Below the pieces are notes generated by a model, which saw nothing but the letters and a program-made list of their open reading frames with translations, ran no database searches and was not told where the DNA came from. Source: Parcubacteria group bacterium GW2011_GWD2_42_14 (lineage in GTDB: Bacteria > Patescibacteriota > Minisyncoccia > Phycocordibacterales > UBA12088). From it: a stretch of DNA of 49,030 nt. The translations under genes and the position numbers were made by a program. The stretch covers positions 1 to 49,030 of the forward strand of contig LCCS01000018.1 of NCBI GenBank assembly GCA_000998045.1. Reading direction: 5' to 3'. Positions within the stretch are counted from its first letter, which is position 1; each line of letters starts with the position of its first letter. Below, piece after piece: positions 9,516 to 19,120 of the stretch.

Positions 9516-9554
9516 TTAAGACCCAAGGATGCTGTTGTATTCCTTGGGTCTTAA
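9516..9554 (+). terminator. Terminator after the 93-aa gene
   Basis: A perfect 14-bp stem TTAAGACCCAAGGA/TCCTTGGGTCTTAA surrounds an 11-nt loop. The following bases are A/T-rich but contain no long T-run. Confidence 0.65.
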
Positions 9555-9590
9555 CTTATACTATAAGTATATACATAATTATAAATCACC

Positions 9591-9935
9591 ATGAACGAGG
9601 GATTTGAAGATTTTCAAAAGTATTCAACACAACCAACTGTTGAAAGTTTTATTGAAGAAGCAGGTTTGTCTGCAGAAGACACAGAAAAGCTTCAAGAATA
9701 TTTTGACCAAGACCCAACTACTTCTGAAGAGAAGATACAGAAGGCAAAGTGGATTGTCCAAAATCTTACTGGCGATAGAACAATCGAAGAATTGGAAGAA
9801 GAGTTCCAAGCGAAACGAGCAGAGATATTATCTGAAAGCGGTTTTGAAGACCATGATTATACGGTCACTACTGGTAATCAAGAGGGAGCAGGTGCCGTAA
9901 ATTTGGGACTTAAACGACCTGAAGAAGGACTGTAA
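9591..9935 (+). CDS. Small acidic protein of unknown function
   Basis: 114 aa, strongly acidic, helical in the middle (SAEDTEKLQEYF, EEKIQKAKWIVQNL, IEELEEEFQAKRAEILSE) with a glycine-rich unstructured tail (GNQEGAGAVNLGLKRPEEGL). No membrane segment or signal. TATAAA ends 5 nt before the ATG, consistent with a leaderless start. A palindrome at 9968-9995 separates it from the convergent glycosylphosphotransferase gene. No family recognised. Confidence 0.6.
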   Translation: MNEGFEDFQKYSTQPTVESFIEEAGLSAEDTEKLQEYFDQDPTTSEEKIQKAKWIVQNLTGDRTIEELEEEFQAKRAEILSESGFEDHDYTVTTGNQEGAGAVNLGLKRPEEGL

Positions 9936-9967
9936 ACAGTTTAATTTATACTGAAATTTTTGACACA

Positions 9968-9995
9968 ATAAGACACAAGCCCCATTGTGTCTTAT
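9968..9995. terminator. Palindrome between convergent genes
   Basis: ATAAGACACAA and TTGTGTCTTAT form an 11-bp stem with a 6-nt loop between the stops of the convergent genes at 9935 and 10022. It probably serves both strands. Confidence 0.6.
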
Positions 9996-10021
9996 ACAAG
10001 CGGTGTGTCGTTCTAACTTCC

Positions 10022-11377
10022 TTACTTCCCCACTGCAGAAAGGAGTGTCTTAATGGTTTTCAACCCAGTCTCAAAATCAAGCCAGAACGAACGGTTTTTG
10101 AGGTAATACAAATCGTACGAAAGCTTATTTCTCGTTTGTTCTATATCTACCCCATGATGAGGATGCTCGTGATGGTTGAGCTGAGCCCAGCCTGAGAGCC
10201 CAGGGGTAACAAGATGACGTGCATTGTAATACGGTATTTCATTTGCATACTTGTGCACAGCTTCAGAAAATTCCGGACGTGGACCAATAAGTGAGTATCC
10301 CCCTTGAAGAACATTCCACAGCTGAGGTAACTCATCAATCCGTGTTGTACGTAAGATAGCCCCGACTCTGGTGACTGTGTTTGACCCCTTCGCCCAATCC
10401 CCTTTATCGTTGGCAATCGTCATTGTTCTGAATTTTACAAGGTCCAAAGGCTGATTGTCCTTACCAACCCGTCGCTGGAAAGAAAAAATCGGCCCGCCAT
10501 CATCAAGTTTTATAGCAAGTGCAACAAACGGAAGAAGTACGAGAGTAAACATACCAAGAAACAATGACACGACTATATCAAAAGTTCGATGATAGAGGTT
10601 GTAGACAAAGAGAGGTTGCCGAGTCACATGTGCAATGAACCATGTCTCCTCAAGCATGGAAATAGGAATACGTCTAAAAATATCCTCATAGAGTTGTGAG
10701 GCATCAAGGATGGTAAGTTTCTGACTTAAGAATAAGAGATTGTAGAGAATTGGAGTGATGCTCACTATATGCGGATCGCGAGTGTCAACAATAATAACCG
10801 TAATCTTTTCTTGCGTAATAAAGTTGAGTATCTGCTCCTGAAATTTTTCTGATACATCAACATTATGTGGTGCAAACTGATGTCGCACGTCCAAACCGTA
10901 CCTTTCATTTATCCGCAATTCCTGAGTGAGTTGCTCTATTTCTTTTCCTTCCCCTAAAACAAGGGCACCTGTCTGGTGGCGTACACCGACATAACGGGTG
11001 AGCACCAAGCGCCACAACACCACGAGTGCAGAAGAGACTCCAAGAAAAATCACGAGAATAGTCTTAGGAGTAATTCCAAAATACGGCACAAGAAAGAAAA
11101 ACAAGGCTGCGAGTATGACGGTAACCGTCTGACTGTAGGCAATTAGAGAGGGGAGCTTACTTCTGAAAAGTGACGTATGCTGATCATACAGACCAGCAAT
11201 AAAATAAACGATGATCGAAACAAAGAAGAGCAGTGTAAACGGTGCTGCGTGCTGAACCCAAACTTCACGTGTTGGAAAGGAGAATTCCCGGAGGACAAGT
11301 GTTAGCCATAGTGCTACGTAGAAAACCAGCACATCGCCAAAAAGCAGTAAAAGTGGCTCATTTCTTATATATCCCAT
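10022..11377 (-). CDS. Polyprenyl sugar-phosphate transferase (WcaJ/WbaP type)
   Basis: 451 aa. Four or five N-terminal membrane helices are followed by a soluble CoA-binding-like region (residues ~140-240), another membrane segment (VVSLFLGMFTLVLLPFVALAI), and the catalytic domain with KLDDGGPIFSFQRRVGKD, LVKFRTM, TRVGAILRTTRIDELPQLWNVLQGGYSLIGPRPE and PGLSGWAQLN, the hallmarks of the bacterial sugar transferase family. It would load a sugar-1-phosphate onto undecaprenyl phosphate, starting synthesis of a surface polysaccharide or glycan. It is divergent from the glycosyltransferase gene at 11532, which probably extends the chain. The sugar is unknown. Confidence 0.92.
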   Translation of the reverse strand: MGYIRNEPLLLLFGDVLVFYVALWLTLVLREFSFPTREVWVQHAAPFTLLFFVSIIVYFIAGLYDQHTSLFRSKLPSLIAYSQTVTVILAALFFFLVPYFGITPKTILVIFLGVSSALVVLWRLVLTRYVGVRHQTGALVLGEGKEIEQLTQELRINERYGLDVRHQFAPHNVDVSEKFQEQILNFITQEKITVIIVDTRDPHIVSITPILYNLLFLSQKLTILDASQLYEDIFRRIPISMLEETWFIAHVTRQPLFVYNLYHRTFDIVVSLFLGMFTLVLLPFVALAIKLDDGGPIFSFQRRVGKDNQPLDLVKFRTMTIANDKGDWAKGSNTVTRVGAILRTTRIDELPQLWNVLQGGYSLIGPRPEFSEAVHKYANEIPYYNARHLVTPGLSGWAQLNHHEHPHHGVDIEQTRNKLSYDLYYLKNRSFWLDFETGLKTIKTLLSAVGK

Positions 11378-11531
11378 AGGTTATCCGTGTTAAGATGCTA
11401 CCATACTTAGACCACATTGTCTCCTTTATGCAAGTCTACGTATAAAACACTGCCAGGCACATATAGAAACATGTAACATTCTTCGCATGACATAGGTTAC
11501 AGTAACTAAACACGACATACTATATATACTC

Positions 11532-12695
11532 ATGGAATCTAAATCTAAACTTAAAAAAATCAAAGTCTTGTACATCATCACCAAAAGCAACTTTGGCGGA
11601 GCCCAACGCTACATATACGATATCGCTACCAACCTCAACAAAGAAATATACGAACCGGTTGTGGCACTGGGGGGGACAGGTGACAAACACGCGCCACAGG
11701 GTGTCTTGCAACATATGCTTGAGGAAAAACAGATACGCATAGTGCCCGTATTACACTTTATGCGAGACATGTCTTTTTCGGAAGATATTACTGCCTTCTT
11801 TGAGCTTGTACGTATAATAAAAAAAGAAAAACCAGACGTGCTCCATGTGACGAGCTCCAAGGCAGGTGGACTCGGTGCACTCGCAGGACGTATTGCTCGA
11901 GTACCATGTATCATCTTTACCTCTCACGGACTTGCGTACGATGAAGTATGGAGACCACAGTGGCAACGAGTACTTATTTGGATATCGTCGTGGTGTACAA
12001 TGTTGCTCTCAACAAAAACGATACAGATTTCTGAAGATACCTGTAGACGGGCGCAACGTATGCCATTTCTTGCTCATAAAATTGAACTCATTCATAATGG
12101 TATCAATCCACCACAGTATTTACCTCGTTATGAAGCACGCACGTTTCTCGACTCACAACATGAGATGTTGAGTACCCCTTGGATAGGCACCCTTGCAGAA
12201 TTAACGTCCAATAAAAACTTGGGAATTTTAATAGATGCCTTGGCACTTCTTCATACAGAAGGAATCCCTGCTCACCTATGGCTCATCGGTGATGGGGAAA
12301 AGCGTAATGGTCTCATAGAGCAAGCTTCAAGGTGCGGGCTTTTGAACTTCGTGCACCTTCCTGGGTACCTCACGAACGCATCGTGCTTTCTACAGGCCTT
12401 TGATGTATTTGTACTTCCCTCTCGCAAAGAAGGCCTCCCGTATGTACTCTTGGAAGCAGGGTATGCGTCTCTGCCTGTTGTGGTAAGTAACATACCAGGA
12501 GTAAAAGATATAGTTACCCATAAAAAAAACGGTCTCGCGGTCGAGGCAGACGCAAGAACCTTTGCTACCGCAATCGCTCGACTCCTTCTAGATAGCACGC
12601 TTCGCACTTCACTTAGCAAAGCACTCTACAACCATGTTTCAGATTCTTTCTCGATAGAACGAATGGTACAGAAAACATCAGCACTCTACACATAA
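11532..12695 (+). CDS. Glycosyltransferase family 4
   Basis: 387 aa, GT-B fold. The N-domain has IITKSNFGGAQRYIYDIATNL and DVLHVTSSKAGGLGALAGR; the C-domain has IGTLAELTSNKNLGILIDAL, LWLIGDGEKR and the donor-binding RKEGLPYVLLEAGYASLPVV, which carries the E-x7-E pattern of GT4 enzymes. It probably transfers a sugar from a nucleotide donor to a lipid-linked glycan. A -10-like TACTAT lies 8 nt before the ATG. The stop is 5 nt from the convergent rodA stop. Donor and acceptor are not predictable. Confidence 0.9.
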   Translation: MESKSKLKKIKVLYIITKSNFGGAQRYIYDIATNLNKEIYEPVVALGGTGDKHAPQGVLQHMLEEKQIRIVPVLHFMRDMSFSEDITAFFELVRIIKKEKPDVLHVTSSKAGGLGALAGRIARVPCIIFTSHGLAYDEVWRPQWQRVLIWISSWCTMLLSTKTIQISEDTCRRAQRMPFLAHKIELIHNGINPPQYLPRYEARTFLDSQHEMLSTPWIGTLAELTSNKNLGILIDALALLHTEGIPAHLWLIGDGEKRNGLIEQASRCGLLNFVHLPGYLTNASCFLQAFDVFVLPSRKEGLPYVLLEAGYASLPVVVSNIPGVKDIVTHKKNGLAVEADARTFATAIARLLLDSTLRTSLSKALYNHVSDSFSIERMVQKTSALYT

Positions 12696-12700
12696 AGGGC

Positions 12701-13855
12701 TTACTCTGCATCAAAACCCTCCAGCTCACTGTCGAGTTTACCGCGTCGCACAGAATGCTCATAACGGGTCATTGAGAGCACGAGCCCGAGAGCTGCAAAC
12801 TTAGTAATGAGATGACTTCCTCCATACGATAAAAAAGGTATCGTCGTACCAGTCACCGGCAAAAGTCCGATATTCATTCCAGTATGAATAATCACGTGGG
12901 TTAAAAACCAGAGAACAATACCACTACAAGCAAGCGTTTCGAAGTTGGTGGCACCAAGATACGCATGCATGAGAATACGCCAAAAGAGCACCCCGAACAG
13001 CATGAGAAAAACCAAAATGCCAACAAACCCCCATTCTTCAGCAAACGCCGCGAATATAAAATCTGTCTCATACTCAGGTAAAAATTCAAGCTTTGATTGG
13101 GAACCATACCCAATACCTTTCCCTGTAATCCCACCTGAACCAACTGCAATCGTAGACTGGTATGCATTGTAACCAGCTCCTTGAATATCGGCGAGTGGGT
13201 GCAAAAAAGATACGATGCGCAATTTTTGATAATCTGCTAAACCAAAAAACCACAGACCTGAAGCAACCACAGCTCCTGTTAGAAACACAACAAACAGATG
13301 CGTTCGAGAAATACCTGCTATCAGTACCATTCCAAACCACACAGCAAACACGATCATTGCTGAACCGAAGTCAGGCTGGAGAAAGAGGAGAAAGAAAATT
13401 ACAAATGTATACGCGCCTGAGATAAGGATATGTTTGAAGTGTCCTATCTCCATATGGCGACGAGCAAAGTACTTTGCAAGGACGAGCACGAGAACCAGCT
13501 GTGCGACATCAGAAGGTTGAAACGCAAAGAATCCAAGGTCAAACCTGTTTTGTGCACCTAGCACCACCGTCCCAAAAAAAAGAACAAGAACAAGCAGTCC
13601 CACTGCACCTAGGTACAAACTAAATACAACACTTGATTTATACAGGAGTCGTGTATCAACAAAAGAGACAGCAAACATTACAAGCAGAGAAATGAGAATC
13701 CAAATTACCTGACGTTCAAAAAAGACACTTTCCCCTAGGAAAGAGTTCATGGTGACGAGTCCAAGTAGCGAAAGGAGTGTGGCTGACGTAATGAGAGCCC
13801 AATCCATGCTACGGAACAGGCTACCTTCTCGTAGACTGTTTTTGAGTGAGCGCAT
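12701..13855 (-). CDS. rodA: Rod shape-determining SEDS protein RodA
   Basis: 384 aa, about ten membrane helices. The SEDS signatures are present: QPDFGSAMIV, GSGGITGKGIGYGSQSKLEFLPEYETDFIFAAFAEEWGF, HIIHTGMNIGLLPVTGTTIPFLSYGGSHL. SEDS proteins polymerise lipid II glycan strands together with a class B PBP; the partner is not in this window. The catalytic aspartate is expected in the ETDFIF loop. ATG lies 2 nt after the stop of the upstream envelope-protein gene, so the two are one operon. FtsW is the alternative; the sequence and neighbours favour RodA. Confidence 0.88.
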   Translation of the reverse strand: MRSLKNSLREGSLFRSMDWALITSATLLSLLGLVTMNSFLGESVFFERQVIWILISLLVMFAVSFVDTRLLYKSSVVFSLYLGAVGLLVLVLFFGTVVLGAQNRFDLGFFAFQPSDVAQLVLVLVLAKYFARRHMEIGHFKHILISGAYTFVIFFLLFLQPDFGSAMIVFAVWFGMVLIAGISRTHLFVVFLTGAVVASGLWFFGLADYQKLRIVSFLHPLADIQGAGYNAYQSTIAVGSGGITGKGIGYGSQSKLEFLPEYETDFIFAAFAEEWGFVGILVFLMLFGVLFWRILMHAYLGATNFETLACSGIVLWFLTHVIIHTGMNIGLLPVTGTTIPFLSYGGSHLITKFAALGLVLSMTRYEHSVRRGKLDSELEGFDAE

Positions 13856-13857
13856 AG

Positions 13858-14625
13858 TTAATTATCTTGTGTAGGTACTCGGACAATAAGTTGCCACCGC
13901 TCAGCAGGTGCTGTAAAAGGCGAAGTCCAAGAAAATGTTATAGGGCTTTTCCCACGAGCAGAGATTAAATCAACATACGTCTTTGAAATACCGACAGCAT
14001 TATTGTTGACATCAAATACAATAGCGACCACCTCAACATCTGTGAGAGGAAACGGCTCCTTGTTGACGAGGGATGCGGTGAGTTCTGGCTGTGTGGATGA
14101 GTTTGAAAGCTCCTGTTCTTCGACCGAAAGGATGTAGAGCGCGCGCATCTGTGTCCATACGAGTGGCTCTATCCACTCAAATTCAGTCCTGTAAGGCACT
14201 TGATTCAAAAGTTCTATTCTTCCCTCAAATACGGGCACAATACCACCTTGGGTAATAAAAATAGAATTTTCTTTTTCTGCAATGATTTCATTGTTTCTGT
14301 TGTACAGCGTAAAACGATATCGCGCAGCATCTACCTTACCTGTTGGATTCGGGTTTTCTACGTACGCGAGAGCACTCCAGAGCGTCGGGGTGGCTTGTAT
14401 GGCGCGAGACCAGACTGTATTGAGTGGCTTTACTTGTGAGGCACACATGAGTGAACAACCACCTCCGCAGTCGACACCAATTTCATCTTGATTGAGTTTT
14501 CTATCAAAACATGACGGAGGACGATACATTCCAATCGTAATGTACGCCGCAAATATAACGAAGCCAATAGAAACTAATCCGAATAGTATCTTTGAACGTT
14601 GTTTAGTTGCCCAAGCGGAATACAT
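13858..14625 (-). CDS. Membrane-anchored envelope protein with GVDCGGGC motif
   Basis: About 255 aa. The N-terminus (MYSAWATKQRSKILFGLVSIGFVIFAAYITIGM) is one signal-anchor helix, followed by PPSCFDRKLNQDEIGVDCGGGCSLMC, a cysteine cluster frequent in CPR surface proteins, and then beta-rich Ig-like modules (RYRFTLYNRNNEIIAEKE, VEVVAIVFDVNNNAVG, ITFSWTSPF). ATG at 14625 is preferred because the longer frame starts inside the 5S terminator. Upstream gene of the rodA operon, suggesting a role in the cell envelope or in wall synthesis. Function unknown. Confidence 0.75.
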   Translation of the reverse strand: MYSAWATKQRSKILFGLVSIGFVIFAAYITIGMYRPPSCFDRKLNQDEIGVDCGGGCSLMCASQVKPLNTVWSRAIQATPTLWSALAYVENPNPTGKVDAARYRFTLYNRNNEIIAEKENSIFITQGGIVPVFEGRIELLNQVPYRTEFEWIEPLVWTQMRALYILSVEEQELSNSSTQPELTASLVNKEPFPLTDVEVVAIVFDVNNNAVGISKTYVDLISARGKSPITFSWTSPFTAPAERWQLIVRVPTQDN

Positions 14626-14719
14626 TCTGTTAAAGGTACTCCAAAAAGGAGGTGACCTTATTACTATTCCTATAATGACGCCTTCGTACGATATACATCG
14701 TATGTATTGTATCAGAAAC

Positions 14720-14754
14720 AAATAGCAGTGGTATACCGTATACCACTGCTATTT
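14720..14754 (-). terminator. Terminator of the 23S-tRNA-5S operon
   Basis: A perfect inverted repeat of two 17-nt arms around a single base (AAATAGCAGTGGTATAC and its complement), about 28 nt past the 5S 3' end on the minus strand and followed by GTTTCTG. Confidence 0.75.
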
Positions 14755-14782
14755 CATTTTGAAAAGTTATAAAAATAAATGC

Positions 14783-14898
14783 CTTATGCTGGCGACTAGC
14801 TACTCTCCCCTTTACGAGTACCATCGCCACTACTATGCTTAACTTCTGTGTTCGGAATGAGAACAGGTGTATCCACAGCGTCAAATCACCAGCATAAG
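14783..14898 (-). rRNA. rrf: 5S ribosomal RNA
   Basis: 116 nt. The ends pair (CTTATGCTGG with CCAGCATAAG), and the interior carries CCGAACACAGAAGTTAAGC and GATGGTACTC, the standard 5S landmarks. It lies 180 nt downstream of tRNA-Pro in the 23S operon. Between them, complementary GGTCCCTG/CAGGGACC segments (about 14991-15063) form a likely processing helix. Confidence 0.95.
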
Positions 14899-15077
14899 AA
14901 ATTTATTTTATTTGAATGAACTACCACTTACAGCGAGATGAATAAACAGAAAAAGTCTTGAAAATATGGCCATACAAATAAGTATGGCTAAGGTCCCTGG
15001 TTGGAATAGTCACCAACCTATATGGCGTGACAGGCCAATAGAAATCATATAGTACAGGGACCAACATAGAAGAACTA

Positions 15078-15154
15078 TGGTCGGGACGGTAGGATTTGAA
15101 CCTACGACCTTCTCCGTCCGAGGGAGACGCGCTACCGGTCTGCGCTACGCCCCG
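15078..15154 (-). tRNA. tRNA-Pro (CGG anticodon)
   Basis: Minus-strand cloverleaf: acceptor arms CGGGGCG/CGTCCCG, anticodon stem TCTCC/GGAGA with loop CTCGGAC (anticodon CGG), and T arm GTAGGTTCAAATCCTAC. The discriminator A is followed by an encoded CCA, unlike tRNA-Ile in this window. Its position in the spacer between 23S and 5S is unusual. Confidence 0.95.
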
Positions 15155-15373
15155 ACACATTTTCAAGATTGCAAGCATTTGTTTTGTATACACTTCGTCT
15201 TACGACGAACAACGAATCACATATATAATATGTGACCATGCGATTATCAGATTTCCTAACAGGAAACTCGACGAATTAGTACACCTCGGCTTAATACATT
15301 ACTGTACTTCCACCTGGTGCCTATCAACGTAGTAGTCTCCTACGGGTCTCAAATGATTCCTTATCTTGGAGTT

Positions 15374-15406
<33 letters not shown>

Positions 15407-15548
15407 ATTCCCAACTTAGCTACTCGGCAGTGCAGCTGACGCTACAGCCGATAGACCAGAGGTCAGTTCATCCCGGTCCTCTCGTACTAGGGACAAATCT
15501 CCTCAAGAATCAACGCCCACGGTAGATAGAGAACCAACCTGTCTCACG

Positions 15549-15932
15549 CTCCTTTTCACATGTTTCCATATGGGATGGACTGTAACTTTCCCCCCCACCA
15601 CTTTTTTTAGAAAAGTGGTGGGGGGTAGTCGACGTTCAGTCTCTACAGGTCCAAGTTCTAACTTTGTTAGGACTTGGTTCCCTCGGTATTGCCCTCAGAC
15701 ATATGTCTGGTCGGGTTTCACCGATTTTAGTCAACTTTAAACCCGAACACTATCCTTGATAGTGTTTTAGGGACCGCCGTAATAAGGTTGTTCTCTACAC
15801 TTTTTGTATATACATGAATCACCACCGCTGGTGAAATGTATAGACACTTTATAAGACAGAAAAACTAAAACTCTCTATGCGGGTTCAAACTGTTCAATTG
15901 TCAATTCGCCAACTGGCGGATTCAACCTCTGA
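15549..15932 (-). other. Group I intron in 23S helix 93 (site 2593)
   Basis: 384 nt interrupting the peptidyl-transferase hairpin: the exons join as AAACCGT + CGTGAGACAGG, matching the E. coli ACGUCGUGAGACAG. The 5' exon ends in U and the intron ends in G. Core elements are visible in order: P-like AATCGGTGAAACC, Q-like GGCAATACCGAGG, R GTAGAGACTGAACG and S GTTACAGTCC, with P7 GACTG/CAGTC. P1 forms between exon CAAACCGU and internal GAGGUUG with a U-G at the splice site. No endonuclease frame lies inside. This is the insertion site known for I-CreI introns. Confidence 0.85.
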
Positions 15933-15979
15933 ACGGTTTGAACCCAGCTCGCGTACCACTTTAAACGGCGAACAGCCGT

Positions 15980-16011
<32 letters not shown>

Positions 16012-16068
16012 GTGAGCCGACATCGAGGTGCCGAACTCCGCCGTCGCTTTGGACGCTTGGGCGGAACT

Positions 16069-16101
<33 letters not shown>

Positions 16102-16597
16102 AATCTCCAGCCGCATCTAATGCGAACTGTCGGTTCACTAGATTCTGCTTTCGCACCTGCTCGGGATGTACCCCTTGCAGTCAAGCTAGCTTATGCTCTT
16201 ACACTATCGGCACGGTTTCCATTCGCGCCTAGCTAACCTTTGAACCCCTCCGTTACTCTTTAGGAGGGTACCGCCCCAGTAAAACTGCCTGCCACGCACT
16301 GTCTCTCATGGGTTTTATGTCCATGTAGGTTAGAACCTGCACATTTATAGAGTGGTATTTCACTGTCGACTCCACAACCCCCAAAAGGGCCGCTTCAAAG
16401 TCTCCCACCTATTCTACGCAATAAACACACAGATCCAATACGAAGCTGCAGTAAAGCTCCACGGGGTCTTTCTGTCTAACCGCGGGTAACCGGCATCTTT
16501 ACCGGTATTGCGTTTTCACCGAGCTACTCCCCGAGACAGTTGCCCAGTCGTTACACCATTCGTGCGCGTCGGAACTTACCCGACAAGGAATTTCGCT

Positions 16598-16814
16598 CTT
16601 CTATTCCTCTACGAAGGGCCATATCTTCATCCCCAACACCTTAATGGTGAGGAGCACGGCGTATGGTCTCTAGTTGGCCGTGGGCGGACAATATACTCGT
16701 TACCAAGTATAAAGGTAGCCTTGTTGTATGGTGTAATGTACTGTCTGTACTCCTGTTTACCCACTCTATAATCGTTCCAGTCCTTTGTTACACATCACGA
16801 ATGACATGTAACAA
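16598..16814 (-). other. Group I intron near 23S position 1931
   Basis: 217 nt between exon CTAAGGT and exon AGCGAAATTCC, just after helix 69. The 5' exon ends in U and the intron ends in G. R (CTAGAGACCATACG) and S (GAAGATATGGCC) are clear, pairing as P7 CCATA/TATGG. A 12-nt intron segment GAACGATTATAG is exactly complementary to the upstream exon, so exon-intron pairing is extensive. No coding frame. Small for a group I intron; splice points are inferred from alignment to conserved rRNA and could shift by a base or two. Confidence 0.75.
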
Positions 16815-16868
16815 ACCTTAGAACGATTATAGTTATCGCTGACATTGACCAGGGCTTATATCGTCCAG

Positions 16869-17007
16869 CAACGTATCACGCTGCGCACGATACTTAAGTT
16901 AAAAGTTTTAAAGTTGAAAGTTAAAAGTTACGACGTTTTTCGTTTTTACTTTATAAACTTTACACTTTTTACTTTTTACTCAGTATCACATGCAATGTGA
17001 TACGTTA
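16869..17007 (-). repeat. Intervening sequence in 23S helix ~68 built of heptad repeats
   Basis: About 140 nt extending a domain IV helix. The outer arms (GTATCAC.../...GTGATAC) pair, and the interior is AAGTTAAAAGTTTTAAAGTT-like sequence facing its inverted copy around ACGAAAAACG. It is closely similar to the insert at 17687-17825. It probably forms one long hairpin that is either kept or cut out by RNase III, fragmenting the rRNA. Confidence 0.75.
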
Positions 17008-17686
17008 CCAACAATATTTAACCTTCTGGCATTGGTCAGGTGTCACCCTCTATACATCCTCTTACGAGTTCGCAGAGAGCTGTGTTTTTGGTAAACAGTC
17101 GCCAGGCAAACTTTCGCTGCGGCCCCCACCACAAGTGGTGGGGGCAGGCCTTATCCCTAAGTTACGGCCGCTTTTTTGCCGAGTTCCTTGGGGAGAAATC
17201 ACTCGTTCGTCTTAGTCTTCTCGACCTTCCCACCTGTGTCGGTTTAGGTACGGTCTCTACATATCTAGAGCTTAGAGGCTTTTCTTGGAAGCGTGCTCCC
17301 TTACATTGCCGTTGGCCGAAGCCGCCAGCTTCCCGCTCTGCTTGGATTTCTGATTAAACAGAGGTGTCCGGATTTTCCTAAACACCATCCTCACAGCACG
17401 GACGATAAGTCAATAAATCGCGTAAGGTACAACACTCCGTCCCCCCTTCGCAATATGCAGAGGTGATGGAATATTAACCATCTGTCCATCGGGTCCCCTT
17501 TTCAGGATCCCCTTAGGCCCGACTAACCCTTGGCTGATAAACATGGCCAAGGAAACCTCGGGATTTCGACGTGCAGGGATCTCACCTGCATTGCGGTTAC
17601 TCGCGCCGGCATTCTCACTTCCATACGCTCCACCATGGGTTACCCCTTTGGCTTCATTGCAGAATGGAACGCTCTCCTACCACGCC

Positions 17687-17825
17687 GTACACATCACGCT
17701 ACGCGCGATACGTAAGTTGAAAGTTTAAAAGTTGAAAGTTAAAAGTTACGACGTTTTTCGTTTTTACTTTATAAACTCTACACTTTTTACTTTTAACTTC
17801 GCATCACATGCAATGTGATGCGTAC
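17687..17825 (-). repeat. Intervening sequence in 23S helix 45 built of heptad repeats
   Basis: About 139 nt replacing the tip of H45, a classic location of bacterial 23S intervening sequences. The outer stem GTACGCATCAC/GTGATGTGTAC has one G-U pair, and the interior repeats AAGTTGAAAGTTAAAAG facing an inverted copy. It shares most of its sequence with the insert near H68, so the two are copies of one element. Confidence 0.78.
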
Positions 17826-18522
17826 GACATCCGCAGTTTCGGTACCATACTTTAGCCCCGATTATCTTCGGCGCAAAATCTCTGGATCAGTGAGCTGTTA
17901 CGCTATCTTTAAAGGATGGCTGCTTCTAAGCCAACCTCCTGATTGTCACAGAAATTTCACCTCCTTAAAATGCACTGAGTATGGATTTAGGGACCTTAAC
18001 TGGCGATCTGGGCTGTTTCCCTTTTGAACAGTGGAGCTTAGCCCCCACGTTCTGACTGCCACGCTATAAACTACTGGTATTCGGAGTTTGATAGGTCTGA
18101 CGAGATTTCTCCCTATTCAGACCTTCCAGTGCTCTACCCCCAGTAGGAACACATGACGCTAGTCCTAAAACTATTTCGGAGAGAACCAGCTATTGCTAGG
18201 TTCGATTAGCTTTTCACTCCCTACCACAGGTCATCCGATGGCGTTGTACAACCAACCGGTTCGGTCCTCCACGGCTTGTTACAGCCGCTTCAACCTGCCC
18301 ATGGCAAGCTCACCTAGCTTCGGGTCTTGCGCGTACGACCTATAGGTCGCGCTATTCACACTCGCTTTCGCTGTGGCTCCGGGGGTCTCCCCTTAGCCAA
18401 GCCGCATGCGCAAACTCGCCGGCTCATTCTTCAATAGGCACGCCGTCACGGATTATACTTGCGTATATCCGCTCCGACTCCTTGTAAGCATACGGTTTCA
18501 GATCTATTTCACTCCCCTCGCC

Positions 18523-18568
<46 letters not shown>

Positions 18569-19120
18569 TTGAAGAGTATTTAGCCTTGGGTGTTAGTCCA
18601 CCCGGATTCACGCAGGCTATTCATGTCCCACGCTACTCAGGAATAGTGACAAAAGAGACGTATTTGTTTTCATGTACGGGGCTATTACCCTCTGGGGCCG
18701 CACTTTCCAGCACGTTCCACTAACAAATACATTTTTTGACTCTTCTCGTTAAGAAGTCACTACCCTACAACCCCAGTTCCCGAAAGAACTGGTTTGGGCT
18801 TCTTCCGTTTCGCTCGCCGCTACTAAGGAAATGCCAGGATTTTTTACCGTATCGGCAAACATCGCCAACACAGTAAAAAATCCGCATATTGGTTTCTTTT
18901 CCTCCAGGTACTAAGATGTTTCAATTCCCTGGGTTTGCTCCCCGCCTAGGCGGGGTGACCGAGGTTTACTCGGACGGGTTTCCCCATTCAGACATCTCCG
19001 GATCAAAGGTTGCTAGACACCTCCCCGAAGCTTTTCGCAGTCGTGCCACGTCTTTCTTCGCCTCTTCAAGCCAAGGCATCCACCGTACGCCCTTAGGTTT
19101 CCTGTTAGGAAACCTAATAA

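Noticed and set aside
14640-14660. Minus-strand GGTCACCTCCTTTTTGG resembling a 16S 3' tail
   Set aside because: No h45 hairpin or other 16S sequence is next to it, and it lies after the 5S terminator in front of an envelope gene. Treated as chance, though noteworthy given the missing anti-SD at 1900.
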